This document shows, in pieces, positions 8,014 to 15,666 of a stretch of DNA of 64,000 nucleotides. The notes beneath the pieces were generated by a model. That model worked only from the letters and a program-made list of their open reading frames with translations. It was not told where the DNA came from and ran no database searches. The stretch is taken from NCBI RefSeq assembly GCF_900626135.1, contig NZ_LR130786.1, positions 496,001 through 560,000 of the forward strand. The letters run 5' to 3'. Each line of letters begins with the position of its first letter. Position 1 is the first letter of the stretch. This DNA is from Senegalia massiliensis (lineage in GTDB: Bacteria; Bacillota; Clostridia; Tissierellales; SIT17). The position numbers were made by a program, and so were the translations under genes.

Positions 8014-8493
8014 TTGAGAAAATATATGATTGCAGAAGCAGACATTCATTCTACTGCTCTTAGACAATTAGGAGCTGAAATTCATGTCATGAATTCTTTA
8101 TTATGTTATGTTTCATTTAATGTTAAAGGAACAAAAGTATCTTATGTATATAATATAAACAAAAAAAATAAATACTTTTTACAAAGAATAAAGCCATATC
8201 CTGAAACTGCTGGAACTTTTAGTAGTGAAGATGAATTAATAAAAACTATTAAAATAGACATTGAACAATTTGAAAACGCAGCTAATTCACATCACTTTAA
8301 AGAGTTTATTGAGTTTAATAAAAATCTAAATGAAACAATAAGAAATTTTGAAGACTTATATTTATATTATAATGTTCCGAATGAAACTGTAAAAGAAATT
8401 CAGGTTGAACTAAATAAAATGCAAGCACTTATAAAAAGAACAAAAGAAACTTCACAAAGAGTCTATAAGAAAAAAGATCCTGACACAATTTAA
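8014..8493 (+). CDS. conserved-looking protein of unknown function
   Basis: A 159-residue soluble protein I do not recognise. The first half (to about residue 70) looks like a small alpha/beta domain with strands such as LLCYVSFNVKG and VSYVYNINKKNKYFLQRIKPYP. The second half is helical and charged (residues 75-155), with heptad-like spacing in the last helix, so it may dimerise. Start is TTG six bases after AGGGG; an in-frame ATG lies four codons later. It has its own promoter and a weak hairpin (8529-8548) downstream. Coding is supported by codon use and a good ribosome binding site. Confidence 0.75.
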   Translation: MRKYMIAEADIHSTALRQLGAEIHVMNSLLCYVSFNVKGTKVSYVYNINKKNKYFLQRIKPYPETAGTFSSEDELIKTIKIDIEQFENAANSHHFKEFIEFNKNLNETIRNFEDLYLYYNVPNETVKEIQVELNKMQALIKRTKETSQRVYKKKDPDTI

Positions 8494-8622
8494 TATAATC
8501 GTTAACTTAAATACTATTAAGATTATATTAAGTTTTAAAAAAACTTAGACTTAAAAGAGTTTTTCTTGTATTATAGATAAGTGGAGAATTTACAACTGAA
8601 TATTTTAAAGGAGATGTTTTAA

Positions 8623-9900
8623 ATGACTTTAGATACTGGAGTTTATATTGCAGTTTCTATATTTATACTAACTTATATTTTTATTATTTCAGAGAAGATT
8701 AATAGGACATCTATTGCACTCTTTGGAGCATCTCTCCTGATTGGTCTTAGAATCATAAGTCAAGAGTATGCATTTGATACTATTGACTTCAACACAATTG
8801 GCTTACTTGTAGGAATGATGGTAATTGTCTCTATAGTTAAAAAAACAGGCATTTTTCAATATGTAGCTATAAAAGCTGCTAAAAGTGCCAAAGGAGATCC
8901 GTTTAAAATTATTTTAATACTTTCTATTATAACTGCTATATCATCAGCTTTATTAGATAATGTGACTACTGTTTTATTGATAGTGCCAGTTACTTTAGTT
9001 ATAACAGAAACATTAAAAACTAATCCACTACCATTTCTAATCCCAGAAATTTTATCAGCAAATATAGGTGGTACTGCTACACTTATTGGTGACCCACCTA
9101 ATATAATGATTGGTAGTGCTACAAACTTAGGTTTTATGGATTTTGTTTTGAACTTAGGTCCTGTAGTTGTAATTATCCTTATTGCTACGCTATTTATGAT
9201 TAAATTTATTTATGGCAATTCTATGAATGTAAGTCAAGAATTAAAAGACAAATTAATGAAATTTGATGAAAATAAATCAATAAGAGACTATAAACTACTT
9301 AAACAAAGTTTGTTTGTATTAGCTCTTACAATGATAGGATTCATAACACATCAATATTTAGGATTAGAATCCGCAACAGTTGCATTAATAGGAGCATCAC
9401 TTTTATTAATAATTAGTAAATTAGATCCAGAAGATATTTTACTAGAAGTAGAGTGGTCTACTATATTCTTTTTCGCAGGATTATTTGTTTTAGTTGGAGG
9501 TCTTGAAAAAGTAGGAGTTATAGAATTTTTAGCTAAAGAAGTATTAAACTTAACTAAAGGAAATTTAATGCTTACAACTTTAATGATATTATGGGTTTCA
9601 GCATTAGCATCAGCTTTCATTGATAATATTCCATTTGTAGCTACAATGATACCTCTTATTAAAAGTATAGGATCAATGAGTGGTATTGCTATAGGTCCCC
9701 TTTGGTGGGCACTTGCACTTGGTGCATGCTTAGGTGGAAATGGTAGTTTGGTTGGTGCATCTGCCAATGTAATAGTTGCAGGTTTCCTTCAAAAGACCGA
9801 TCATAAATTATCTTTCGTGAAATTTTTAAAAGTAGGTTTTCCTATTATGATAATTTCTGTAATAATATCAAGTATATATTTAGTATTATTTTATGTATAA
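8623..9900 (+). CDS. ArsB/NhaD (SLC13-like) family ion permease
   Basis: A 425-residue transporter with about eleven transmembrane segments and two inverted repeats. Each repeat has the family's re-entrant substrate motif: GGTATLIGDPPNIMIGS near residue 147 and GGNGSLVGASANVIVAG near 370. That arrangement is typical of the ion transporter superfamily members ArsB, NhaD and SLC13 (arsenite, Na+/H+ or dicarboxylates). The middle loop around residue 210 (KDKLMKFDENKSIRDYKLL) is cytoplasmic and fits the ArsB/NhaD-like branch. Substrate is not certain. AAAGGAGATGTTTTAA precedes the ATG; the gene is monocistronic with a strong terminator. Confidence 0.88.
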   Translation: MTLDTGVYIAVSIFILTYIFIISEKINRTSIALFGASLLIGLRIISQEYAFDTIDFNTIGLLVGMMVIVSIVKKTGIFQYVAIKAAKSAKGDPFKIILILSIITAISSALLDNVTTVLLIVPVTLVITETLKTNPLPFLIPEILSANIGGTATLIGDPPNIMIGSATNLGFMDFVLNLGPVVVIILIATLFMIKFIYGNSMNVSQELKDKLMKFDENKSIRDYKLLKQSLFVLALTMIGFITHQYLGLESATVALIGASLLLIISKLDPEDILLEVEWSTIFFFAGLFVLVGGLEKVGVIEFLAKEVLNLTKGNLMLTTLMILWVSALASAFIDNIPFVATMIPLIKSIGSMSGIAIGPLWWALALGACLGGNGSLVGASANVIVAGFLQKTDHKLSFVKFLKVGFPIMIISVIISSIYLVLFYV

Positions 9901-9901
9901 A

Positions 9902-9940
9902 TAAAAATAACACCCACATAAAATGTGGATGTTATTTTTT
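9902..9940. terminator. bidirectional terminator between the permease and HAD genes
   Basis: A stem of AATAACACCCACAT paired with ATGTGGATGTTATT, with a short A loop and a run of T after it. It lies between convergent genes ending at 9900 and 9940. Confidence 0.88.
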
Positions 9941-10590
9941 TATTTAAGTAGCTCGTCCAAATCTAGTTCATTAAAATCTTTTATAACCATATCTGCATGG
10001 GATAAATTTTGATTTGAAGTTTCATCTCCTTCATATCCAATAACTTTAATCCCTGCATTATTAGCAGCTTTTACTCCATTTTCTGAATCCTCTATAACTA
10101 TAGCCTCTTCTTTTTTTACGTTTAATTTATCTAAGGCATATAAAAATATATCTGGTGCTGGCTTTGAATCTTCTACAAAATCCCCACTTATAAGTTCTTG
10201 AAAATACTCTCTTATCTCTAATGTTCCTATAATTTTTTCTATCCAAGATACAGGAGAAGAAGATGCTACAACCATCTTGATTCCTCTATTATGCAAATCT
10301 TTTATTAGAGGTATAACTCCATCTATTGCATTTACATTTTCTTTTAATTGAATATGATCTAAATATATTCCTCTTACTTCATCTACTAATTCATTTACTG
10401 TCTTGTTTAAATTATATTTCTTTTTTAATTTATCAAACATATAATAAGAATTAGTTCCTACAAATTCATCTAAATCCTTTTTTGTAATTTCAACTCCAAA
10501 ATTAGCCATATATTCAATTTCTATTTTTACAAGTTCTGGCTCACTATTAACTATTACACCATCCATGTCAAATATAAATGCTTTAATCAT
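9940..10590 (-). CDS. HAD-family hydrolase, beta-phosphoglucomutase-like
   Basis: A 216-residue haloacid dehalogenase superfamily enzyme. Motif I is FDMDGVIVNSEP at the N terminus (nucleophile Asp and acid/base Asp). Motif II is MVVASSSPVSW, the motif III Lys lies in DSKPAPDIF, and motif IV is IVIEDSENGVKAA. The helical cap between motifs I and II is the type seen in beta-phosphoglucomutase and sugar phosphatases. The frame extends eight codons further to 10614, but AAAGGTGAT stands just before the ATG at 10590, so that start is chosen. The substrate is a phosphorylated metabolite that cannot be specified. Confidence 0.9.
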   Translation of the reverse strand: MIKAFIFDMDGVIVNSEPELVKIEIEYMANFGVEITKKDLDEFVGTNSYYMFDKLKKKYNLNKTVNELVDEVRGIYLDHIQLKENVNAIDGVIPLIKDLHNRGIKMVVASSSPVSWIEKIIGTLEIREYFQELISGDFVEDSKPAPDIFLYALDKLNVKKEEAIVIEDSENGVKAANNAGIKVIGYEGDETSNQNLSHADMVIKDFNELDLDELLK

Positions 10591-10599
10591 AAAATCACC

Positions 10600-10628
10600 T
10601 TTACTTTCTTTCATATTATATGTATAAT
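10600..10628 (+). promoter_or_regulatory. promoter of the fluoride riboswitch transcript
   Basis: TTTACT (10600-10605) and TATAAT (10623-10628) are separated by exactly 17 bases, upstream of the riboswitch aptamer at 10655. It overlaps the 5' end of the divergent HAD gene. Confidence 0.65.
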
Positions 10629-10654
10629 ATTATCATAATTTATCAAAAATAAAT

Positions 10655-10708
10655 AGGTGATGGAGCTCACCTTTAAATATTACATATAATGTAATTGATG
10701 GCTCCTAC
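10655..10708 (+). promoter_or_regulatory. fluoride riboswitch (crcB RNA) aptamer
   Basis: The aptamer has the defining elements of the crcB motif: a first hairpin GGTGATGGAGCTCACC (10656-10671), a TTAAAT junction, a small stem TACAT/ATGTA, and the conserved 3' segment TGATGGCTCCTAC. The 3' segment is also the 5' arm of the terminator that follows, the usual arrangement in which fluoride binding prevents termination. Known crcB riboswitches control fluoride exporters and also cation/proton antiporters, which fits the gene downstream. Confidence 0.93.
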
Positions 10709-10746
10709 TTCTTTAGGATAACTCTATGGAAGTAGGAGCTTTTTTA
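10701..10746 (+). terminator. riboswitch expression-platform terminator
   Basis: GCTCCTACTTC (10701-10711) pairs with GAAGTAGGAGC (10729-10739) and is followed by a T run. The 5' arm includes the conserved aptamer bases, so ligand binding and termination are mutually exclusive. Confidence 0.92.
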
Positions 10747-10768
10747 ATTTTAAAAAGGGGTTGTTTTT

Positions 10769-11944
10769 ATGGCAGTTAGTTTTGCAATTATAATTATTTT
10801 GGGTTTACTGGCTAATAAGTTGTTTACTAAATTAAAGTTACCTGGTCTTCTAGGTATGCTTATAGTAGGTATTCTATTAGGTCCTTATGCCTTTGATATT
10901 CTAAATAAAGAAATATTAATAATTTCAGGAGATTTGAGAAAAATAGCACTCATAGTTATACTTCTTCGTGCTGGACTTGGAGTAAAAAAAGAAACATTAA
11001 AGAAAATTGGAATTCCAGCAATAAAACTTAGTTTTATACCTGGTATATTTGAAGGTTTTACACTTATATTCATTACAATGAAAATATTTAACTTCTCATT
11101 TGAACAAGCAGGCATACTTGCTTTTATAATATCAGCAGTCTCTCCTGCTGTGGTAGTTCCTTCAATGCTTTCACTTATTGATAAAGGAAAAGGAGAAAAG
11201 AAAGCTATTCCTACACTCATTCTTGCTGGTGCCTCTATTGATGATGTATTTGCAATAACAATATACTCTACTTTTTTAGGAATGTATAATGCAAAAAATG
11301 CAAATATCTTAAAACAATTATTAAATATACCTATATCTATAGCTCTAGGAATATCTATTGGAATTATAATTGGGTTTATTATGACTTATATTTTCAAACA
11401 TTATCATATAAGGGATACTAAAAAAACACTTATCCTTCTATCAACTGCAATAATATTTAATAGTTTAGAAGAACCTTTAGAGAAAATTGTTCCTATAGCT
11501 ACTCTTTTAGGTGTTATGACAATAGGTTTCATATTACTAGAAAAATACCCTAATGTAGCAAATAGATTATCATCTAAACTTAACAAGGTGTGGGTATTAG
11601 CTGAAATAATACTTTTTGTACTTGTAGGAGCAGAAGTAAATATTTTTGTTGCAATGGATTCAGGTTTAATTGGAATACTTGTTATAACTATTGGTCTTAT
11701 TGGCAGGTCAATTGGTGTAATAATATCACTTATAGGTACAAATTTGAATTTTAAAGAAAGACTATTCTGTATTATATCATATACTCCTAAGGCTACAGTC
11801 CAAGCAGCTATAGGAGCAGTTCCTCTAACTATGGGAGTTAAAGGTGGAGAACTAATACTTGCTATTGCAGTACTTTCAATAATTATAACAGCCCCACTTG
11901 GTGCAATAGGCATTAAATTTGCTGGAGAAAGATATTTAGAGTAA
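10769..11944 (+). CDS. cation:proton antiporter (CPA-type), fluoride-riboswitch controlled
   Basis: A 391-residue membrane protein with about twelve transmembrane segments of the monovalent cation:proton antiporter (CPA) fold. Landmarks are LPGLLGMLIVGILLGPYA near residue 27, SAVSPAVVVPSMLSL near 127 and the acidic pair GASIDDVFAI near 155 used for ion binding. Antiporters under fluoride riboswitches are a recognised minority class and are thought to help during fluoride stress, either by exporting fluoride-linked ions or by balancing protons. AAAAAGGGGTTG precedes the ATG. No terminator separates it from the superoxide dismutase gene 50 bases downstream. Confidence 0.9.
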   Translation: MAVSFAIIIILGLLANKLFTKLKLPGLLGMLIVGILLGPYAFDILNKEILIISGDLRKIALIVILLRAGLGVKKETLKKIGIPAIKLSFIPGIFEGFTLIFITMKIFNFSFEQAGILAFIISAVSPAVVVPSMLSLIDKGKGEKKAIPTLILAGASIDDVFAITIYSTFLGMYNAKNANILKQLLNIPISIALGISIGIIIGFIMTYIFKHYHIRDTKKTLILLSTAIIFNSLEEPLEKIVPIATLLGVMTIGFILLEKYPNVANRLSSKLNKVWVLAEIILFVLVGAEVNIFVAMDSGLIGILVITIGLIGRSIGVIISLIGTNLNFKERLFCIISYTPKATVQAAIGAVPLTMGVKGGELILAIAVLSIIITAPLGAIGIKFAGERYLE

Positions 11945-11960
11945 AACTGTACCATTTAAT

Positions 11961-11991
11961 TATCCACCTCATATTATATTGTGAGGTGATA
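11961..11991 (+). promoter_or_regulatory. hairpin covering the Shine-Dalgarno of the superoxide dismutase gene
   Basis: TATCCACCTCA (11961-11971) can pair with TGAGGTGATA (11982-11991), with one bulged C and a ten-base loop. The 3' arm is the Shine-Dalgarno GAGGTGAT of the next gene. Folding would hide the ribosome binding site, so it may limit translation or respond to temperature or a bound factor. Confidence 0.55.
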
Positions 11992-11994
11992 AAT

Positions 11995-12486
11995 ATGTAT
12001 TACGATTTTGTAGTTGCTGAGATTAAAGGTGGCCCTTTAAAAAGCGATATTAGAGGATATGTAAGTTTTAGAGATATAGATGGCGGCATAATAGTTTGTG
12101 CATATATTTACGGATTACCTGAATATATGCCTGGAACAAATAAAAAAGATCCAATTGGACCTTTTGGTTTTCATATTCACGAAGGAGAGTCTTGTACTGT
12201 AGGAGATCCAAACAATCCATTTCAAGCAGCAAAGGGACATTATAATCCTAGAAATGTTCCACATGGAAATCATCCAGGAGATTTTCCAGTACTGATTTCT
12301 AGTGATGGATTTGCTCAAATGTGCTTTTTCACAAATAAATTTAGCATAGATGAAATTATAGGAAAAGCTATTATAATTCATCAAAATCCTGACGATTATA
12401 GATCTCAACCTGCAGGAAATGCTGGTAAAAGACTAGCTTGCGGTATAATTAAACCTATGTATAATAAAATGCAAATGAGATGGTAA
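11995..12486 (+). CDS. Cu/Zn superoxide dismutase family protein, no signal peptide
   Basis: A 163-residue Cu/Zn-SOD-fold protein. The metal ligands are all visible: HIHEGESC (two Cu His), GHYNP (bridging His), HGNHPGDFPVL (Zn His residues and Asp) and IIIHQNPDD (last Cu His). The electrostatic-loop Arg and second disulfide Cys are in GKRLACG, and the first Cys is in EGESC. It should convert superoxide to peroxide and oxygen. Most bacterial relatives are periplasmic or lipoproteins, but this one has no signal or anchor, so it is probably cytosolic. The ATG at 11995 is preferred over a GTG three codons earlier because GAGGTGAT is correctly spaced. It may be cotranscribed with the antiporter. 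Confidence 0.9.
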   Translation: MYYDFVVAEIKGGPLKSDIRGYVSFRDIDGGIIVCAYIYGLPEYMPGTNKKDPIGPFGFHIHEGESCTVGDPNNPFQAAKGHYNPRNVPHGNHPGDFPVLISSDGFAQMCFFTNKFSIDEIIGKAIIIHQNPDDYRSQPAGNAGKRLACGIIKPMYNKMQMRW

Positions 12487-12540
12487 ATAGATAGGTCTAT
12501 TACCTATTACTCTAATGATAATAAAAGATTTAATATTTTA

Positions 12541-12610
12541 ATACAATTATTGCCAAGGATATTTTTGTTCACATAGAAATATCCTTGGCAATAATTGTAT
12601 ATTTTTTTAA
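12541..12610 (+). terminator. very long perfect hairpin, probable terminator of the antiporter/SOD transcript
   Basis: The 24-base arm at 12541-12564 is repeated as its exact reverse complement at 12577-12600 with a 12-base loop, followed by a run of T. It is unusually long for a terminator. The gap 12487-12875 otherwise holds only the TrmB promoter region and its leader; no gene was seen. Confidence 0.75.
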
Positions 12611-12730
12611 AAAAGATAGCATCCTACTATTATTAGTATTTAAGAATAAATATTCACATTTTTAAGAACCTTGAAATTTACACACTTTTGATTGTTATAA
12701 AAAAATCGTTAAAAAATAATCGTTTAATTA

Positions 12731-12759
12731 TTGACATTTTTATTTCGTTAGTATATATT
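12731..12759 (+). promoter_or_regulatory. promoter of the trmB-tauE-ocd operon
   Basis: A perfect TTGACA (12731-12736) is followed after 17 bases by TATATT (12754-12759). The leader is about 110 bases. Short repeats around it (ATCGTT upstream; TTAGT and ACTAA just after the -10) could be TrmB operators, which would mean autoregulation. Confidence 0.75.
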
Positions 12760-12875
12760 AGTTCCTGAAGGTAGCTACTAATAAAAATATTTAAATTATA
12801 ATTCTTTTAAAGGTTTATGTTATTATTATATTAGTAATTTATACTAAATAATATTGAATATAAAGGAGAATTATA

Positions 12876-13685
12876 ATGGATAAAGTAATTAGGATTTTAA
12901 AAAGTTTTAATTTTAACGAATCTGAGGCAAAAGCATATATTACACTGTTTCAACATGGTCCTTGTTCAGGTTATGAGTTAAGTAAAATGTCTGGTATTTC
13001 ACGTTCTAAAATATACAATATTTTAGAATCATTATTTCAAAAAGGTTATGTATCGAATACCCAAGACGGAAAAGTTCTTTTATATAGAGCAGAACCAATT
13101 GAACATATTTCTAGATTAATAAAGACTTCTGTAGAAGATGGATTAGATATGCTTCAAGAAAGTATGTCCAATTTTGAAAAAACTATAGATAGTGAACAAA
13201 TATGGAATATAAAAGGATATGAAAATATTATAAATAAATGCATAGATTTAATAGAATCTTCAAAAAAAGAAATCCTAATTCAAGTTTGGAGTGACGATTT
13301 AACTGATCGTTTAGAAGAAATTATTGTAAAAAAACAAAAAGAACTCGGCCGAGTTTTAGTAATAATCTATGATTCAGAAGATAATTACAACACTAAAATT
13401 GAAAAATTCTATAAACATGGTTTTGAAAAAAATAAAATTGCAGATACAGGAAGTAGATGGATTACAATTACTATAGACTCTGAAGAGATGTTACATGCAT
13501 CTATTAAAAACTATAACGTAGCAAAAGGTATTTATACGAAGAATAAAGGTATGGTATTTTTTGCAAATGAATACGTAAAACATGATGCGTATTGTCTTAG
13601 ATTAATAGACGCATTAGGTGATAAAGTAAAAGATGTTTTTGGAGAGAATATGGAGGGGATCCGAGATGTATTTGCTATAAATTAG
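12876..13685 (+). CDS. TrmB-family transcriptional regulator
   Basis: A 269-residue regulator. Residues 1-80 form the TrmB winged helix (LKSFNFNESEAKAYITLFQ, then GYELSKMSGISRSKIYNIL as the recognition helix region and a QKGYV wing). A coiled linker follows (about 85-110), then the PLD-like TrmB effector domain (residues 115-265), with DVFGENMEGI at the end. TrmB-like proteins commonly bind sugars or other small metabolites; the ligand here is unknown. It is the first gene of the operon and its TAG stop lies inside the Shine-Dalgarno of the exporter gene, so the two are probably translationally coupled. Confidence 0.9.
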   Translation: MDKVIRILKSFNFNESEAKAYITLFQHGPCSGYELSKMSGISRSKIYNILESLFQKGYVSNTQDGKVLLYRAEPIEHISRLIKTSVEDGLDMLQESMSNFEKTIDSEQIWNIKGYENIINKCIDLIESSKKEILIQVWSDDLTDRLEEIIVKKQKELGRVLVIIYDSEDNYNTKIEKFYKHGFEKNKIADTGSRWITITIDSEEMLHASIKNYNVAKGIYTKNKGMVFFANEYVKHDAYCLRLIDALGDKVKDVFGENMEGIRDVFAIN

Positions 13686-13695
13686 GAGGATTATA

Positions 13696-14586
13696 ATGGT
13701 ATTAAATATTATTTTAACACTGATTGTTTTAGTAAACGGAACTTTTGCAGTAAAATTTGTTAAGAATTTACTTGCTAATAAAAATGAGGCAATGAATGAA
13801 CCGGGAAACCCTATTGGAATGGCAATTTCTTCATTTACACTTTTTTTCCTATCAACTTTTGGAATATCAGATTTTGCAATATCTACTGTATTATATAGAA
13901 AGTTAAAATGGACTAGTGATAAGAAATTACCTGGAACATTAAATACACAATGTGTTATTCCTGTTGCAGTTATGGCTTTATCATATATTTCATCAATAAG
14001 TGTAGAGCTTAAAACATTAATAATAGCTATATTAGCTCAAGTTCTAGGTGCTTATATAGGCCCTAGATTTGTTGTCAAAATGAATGTTGATCTAATCAAA
14101 AAGTTTATATCTGTAGGTCTTTTAATCGCTGCTGGACTTATATTAATGGGCAAATTTGGAGTTTATCCTTCAGGCGGTAATGAAGTAGGTTTAGCAGGAT
14201 TCAAATTAATATCTTTAGGTATTTTATCTTTTGTTTTTGGAGCACTTAATAATGTGGGAATAGGTTCATATGCATTAACTATGGCTACTGTTTATGCTTT
14301 AGGATTAAATCCTGGTGTTGCCTTCCCTATAATGATGGGAGCTTGTACTTTCTCAGTTCCAGTAGGAAGTATGCAATTTGTTAAATACGAATCGTATTCA
14401 AGAAAAATAACATTATTTACTTCTATATTTGGTTCTATTGGAGTTTTAGTTGCTGCATTTATTGTTAAGAGTATGAATGTTTCTATGCTTCAATGGTTAG
14501 TAGTTGCAGTATTAATATATAGTGCCATAACAATGATTTCTGATATAAGAAAATCTGAAAAAACTGGTGTTAAAGTCACTGCATAA
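13696..14586 (+). CDS. TauE/SafE family anion exporter
   Basis: A 296-residue membrane protein with about eight or nine transmembrane segments and the pseudo-twofold repeat of the TauE/SafE (TSUP) family. Useful landmarks are GNPIGMAISSFTLFFLSTFG near residue 36 and GALNNVGIGSYALTMATVYA near 185. Family members export sulfite, sulfoacetate or other sulfonates and organic anions. It is translationally coupled to the TrmB regulator and followed by an amino-acid/ketimine dehydrogenase family gene, so its substrate is probably linked to that enzyme. Start follows TAGGAGGATTATA. Confidence 0.9.
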   Translation: MVLNIILTLIVLVNGTFAVKFVKNLLANKNEAMNEPGNPIGMAISSFTLFFLSTFGISDFAISTVLYRKLKWTSDKKLPGTLNTQCVIPVAVMALSYISSISVELKTLIIAILAQVLGAYIGPRFVVKMNVDLIKKFISVGLLIAAGLILMGKFGVYPSGGNEVGLAGFKLISLGILSFVFGALNNVGIGSYALTMATVYALGLNPGVAFPIMMGACTFSVPVGSMQFVKYESYSRKITLFTSIFGSIGVLVAAFIVKSMNVSMLQWLVVAVLIYSAITMISDIRKSEKTGVKVTA

Positions 14587-14615
14587 TTATATATAATTTA
14601 TATTTTAAAAAGGAT

Positions 14616-15623
14616 GTGTTTATTATTAAAGTTGTTGTTTTGAAAGATCATGATATTGAAAATGTATTTTCCATGAAAGATGCAATCAAAGCAGATAAAG
14701 ATGCTTTAGAATTTTATTCAAAGGGAAAAACTTCTATACCTTTAAGAACTAATATAAGTGTAGATGAACAAAATGGACAAAGTCTATATATGCCAGGTTA
14801 TGTATCTGGTGCAAATGCTTTAGGTGTAAAAATTGTTTCTGTATATCCAGATAATATTGAGAAAAAATTAAACTCTGTACCTGCAACAATGATACTTCTA
14901 AATAATGAAACTGGAGAAGTTTGTTCAATAATGGATGGAACCTATTTAACAAGAGTTAGAACTGGTGCAGTTTCAGGTGCTGCAACTGATGTATTAGCAA
15001 GGAAAGACTCTAAGATTTTTACCATTTTTGGTACAGGTGGACAAGCAGAGGGACAACTTGAAGCCGTATTAGAAGTGAGAGACATTGAAGCAGTTAGAGT
15101 ATTTGATATAAGTAAAGATCGTGCAATAGAGTTTTCTGATAGGATGTCTGAAAAGTTTGCTGATAAATTTAATGTTAAAATTTTTCCAGTTGATAGCTCA
15201 GATGAAGCAGTAAAAGATGCTGATATTATTACATGTGTTACAACTTCAAAAAAGCCTGTTTTTGATGGTAAACTTATCAAAAAAGGTGCTCACATAAATG
15301 GTGTTGGTTCATATACTCCAGATATGCAAGAAATTGATGAGTATATTTTAAAGAAGTCTGATAAAGTATATGTAGATACAAGAGATGGAGTCTTAAATGA
15401 AAGTGGAGATTTTATAATACCTATAAAAGAAAATAAATTCTCAGAAAGTGATATAACTGGAGAACTAGGTGAAGTAATAATGGGCAAAGTTCCATCTAGA
15501 ACTAATGATGAAGAAATTACTTTATTTAAAACAGTTGGCAGTGGAGTATTAGATGTTGTAACTGCAAGAAGAATATATGAAAAAGCCTTAGAAAAAGGAA
15601 TTGGAAGTATTATAGAATTTTAA
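14616..15623 (+). CDS. ornithine cyclodeaminase / mu-crystallin family protein
   Basis: A 335-residue NAD(P)-dependent enzyme of the ornithine cyclodeaminase/mu-crystallin family. The substrate-side block YLTRVRTGAVSGAATDVLAR (about 110-129) and the Rossmann motif FGTGGQAEGQLEAV (about 138-151) are intact. GDFIIPIKE and GSGVLDVVTARRIYEKA occur at the C terminus. Members include ornithine cyclodeaminase, alanine dehydrogenase and ketimine reductases. The start is uncertain: GTG at 14616 is only one base from AAAAAGGA, whereas family N termini (KVxVLKDHDIE) would fit an ATT at 14622 or 14625. Third gene of the TrmB operon, 29 bases after the exporter, with a strong terminator behind it. Confidence 0.9.
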   Translation: MFIIKVVVLKDHDIENVFSMKDAIKADKDALEFYSKGKTSIPLRTNISVDEQNGQSLYMPGYVSGANALGVKIVSVYPDNIEKKLNSVPATMILLNNETGEVCSIMDGTYLTRVRTGAVSGAATDVLARKDSKIFTIFGTGGQAEGQLEAVLEVRDIEAVRVFDISKDRAIEFSDRMSEKFADKFNVKIFPVDSSDEAVKDADIITCVTTSKKPVFDGKLIKKGAHINGVGSYTPDMQEIDEYILKKSDKVYVDTRDGVLNESGDFIIPIKENKFSESDITGELGEVIMGKVPSRTNDEEITLFKTVGSGVLDVVTARRIYEKALEKGIGSIIEF

Positions 15624-15624
15624 T

Positions 15625-15662
15625 AATTTAACACCTCTGAAATATTTCAGAGGTGTTAAATT
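15625..15662. terminator. bidirectional terminator between the ocd-like and DMT genes
   Basis: A perfect 38-base palindrome with core ACACCTCTGAAA / TTTCAGAGGTGT between two convergent genes. Confidence 0.9.
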
Positions 15663-15666
15663 ATAT

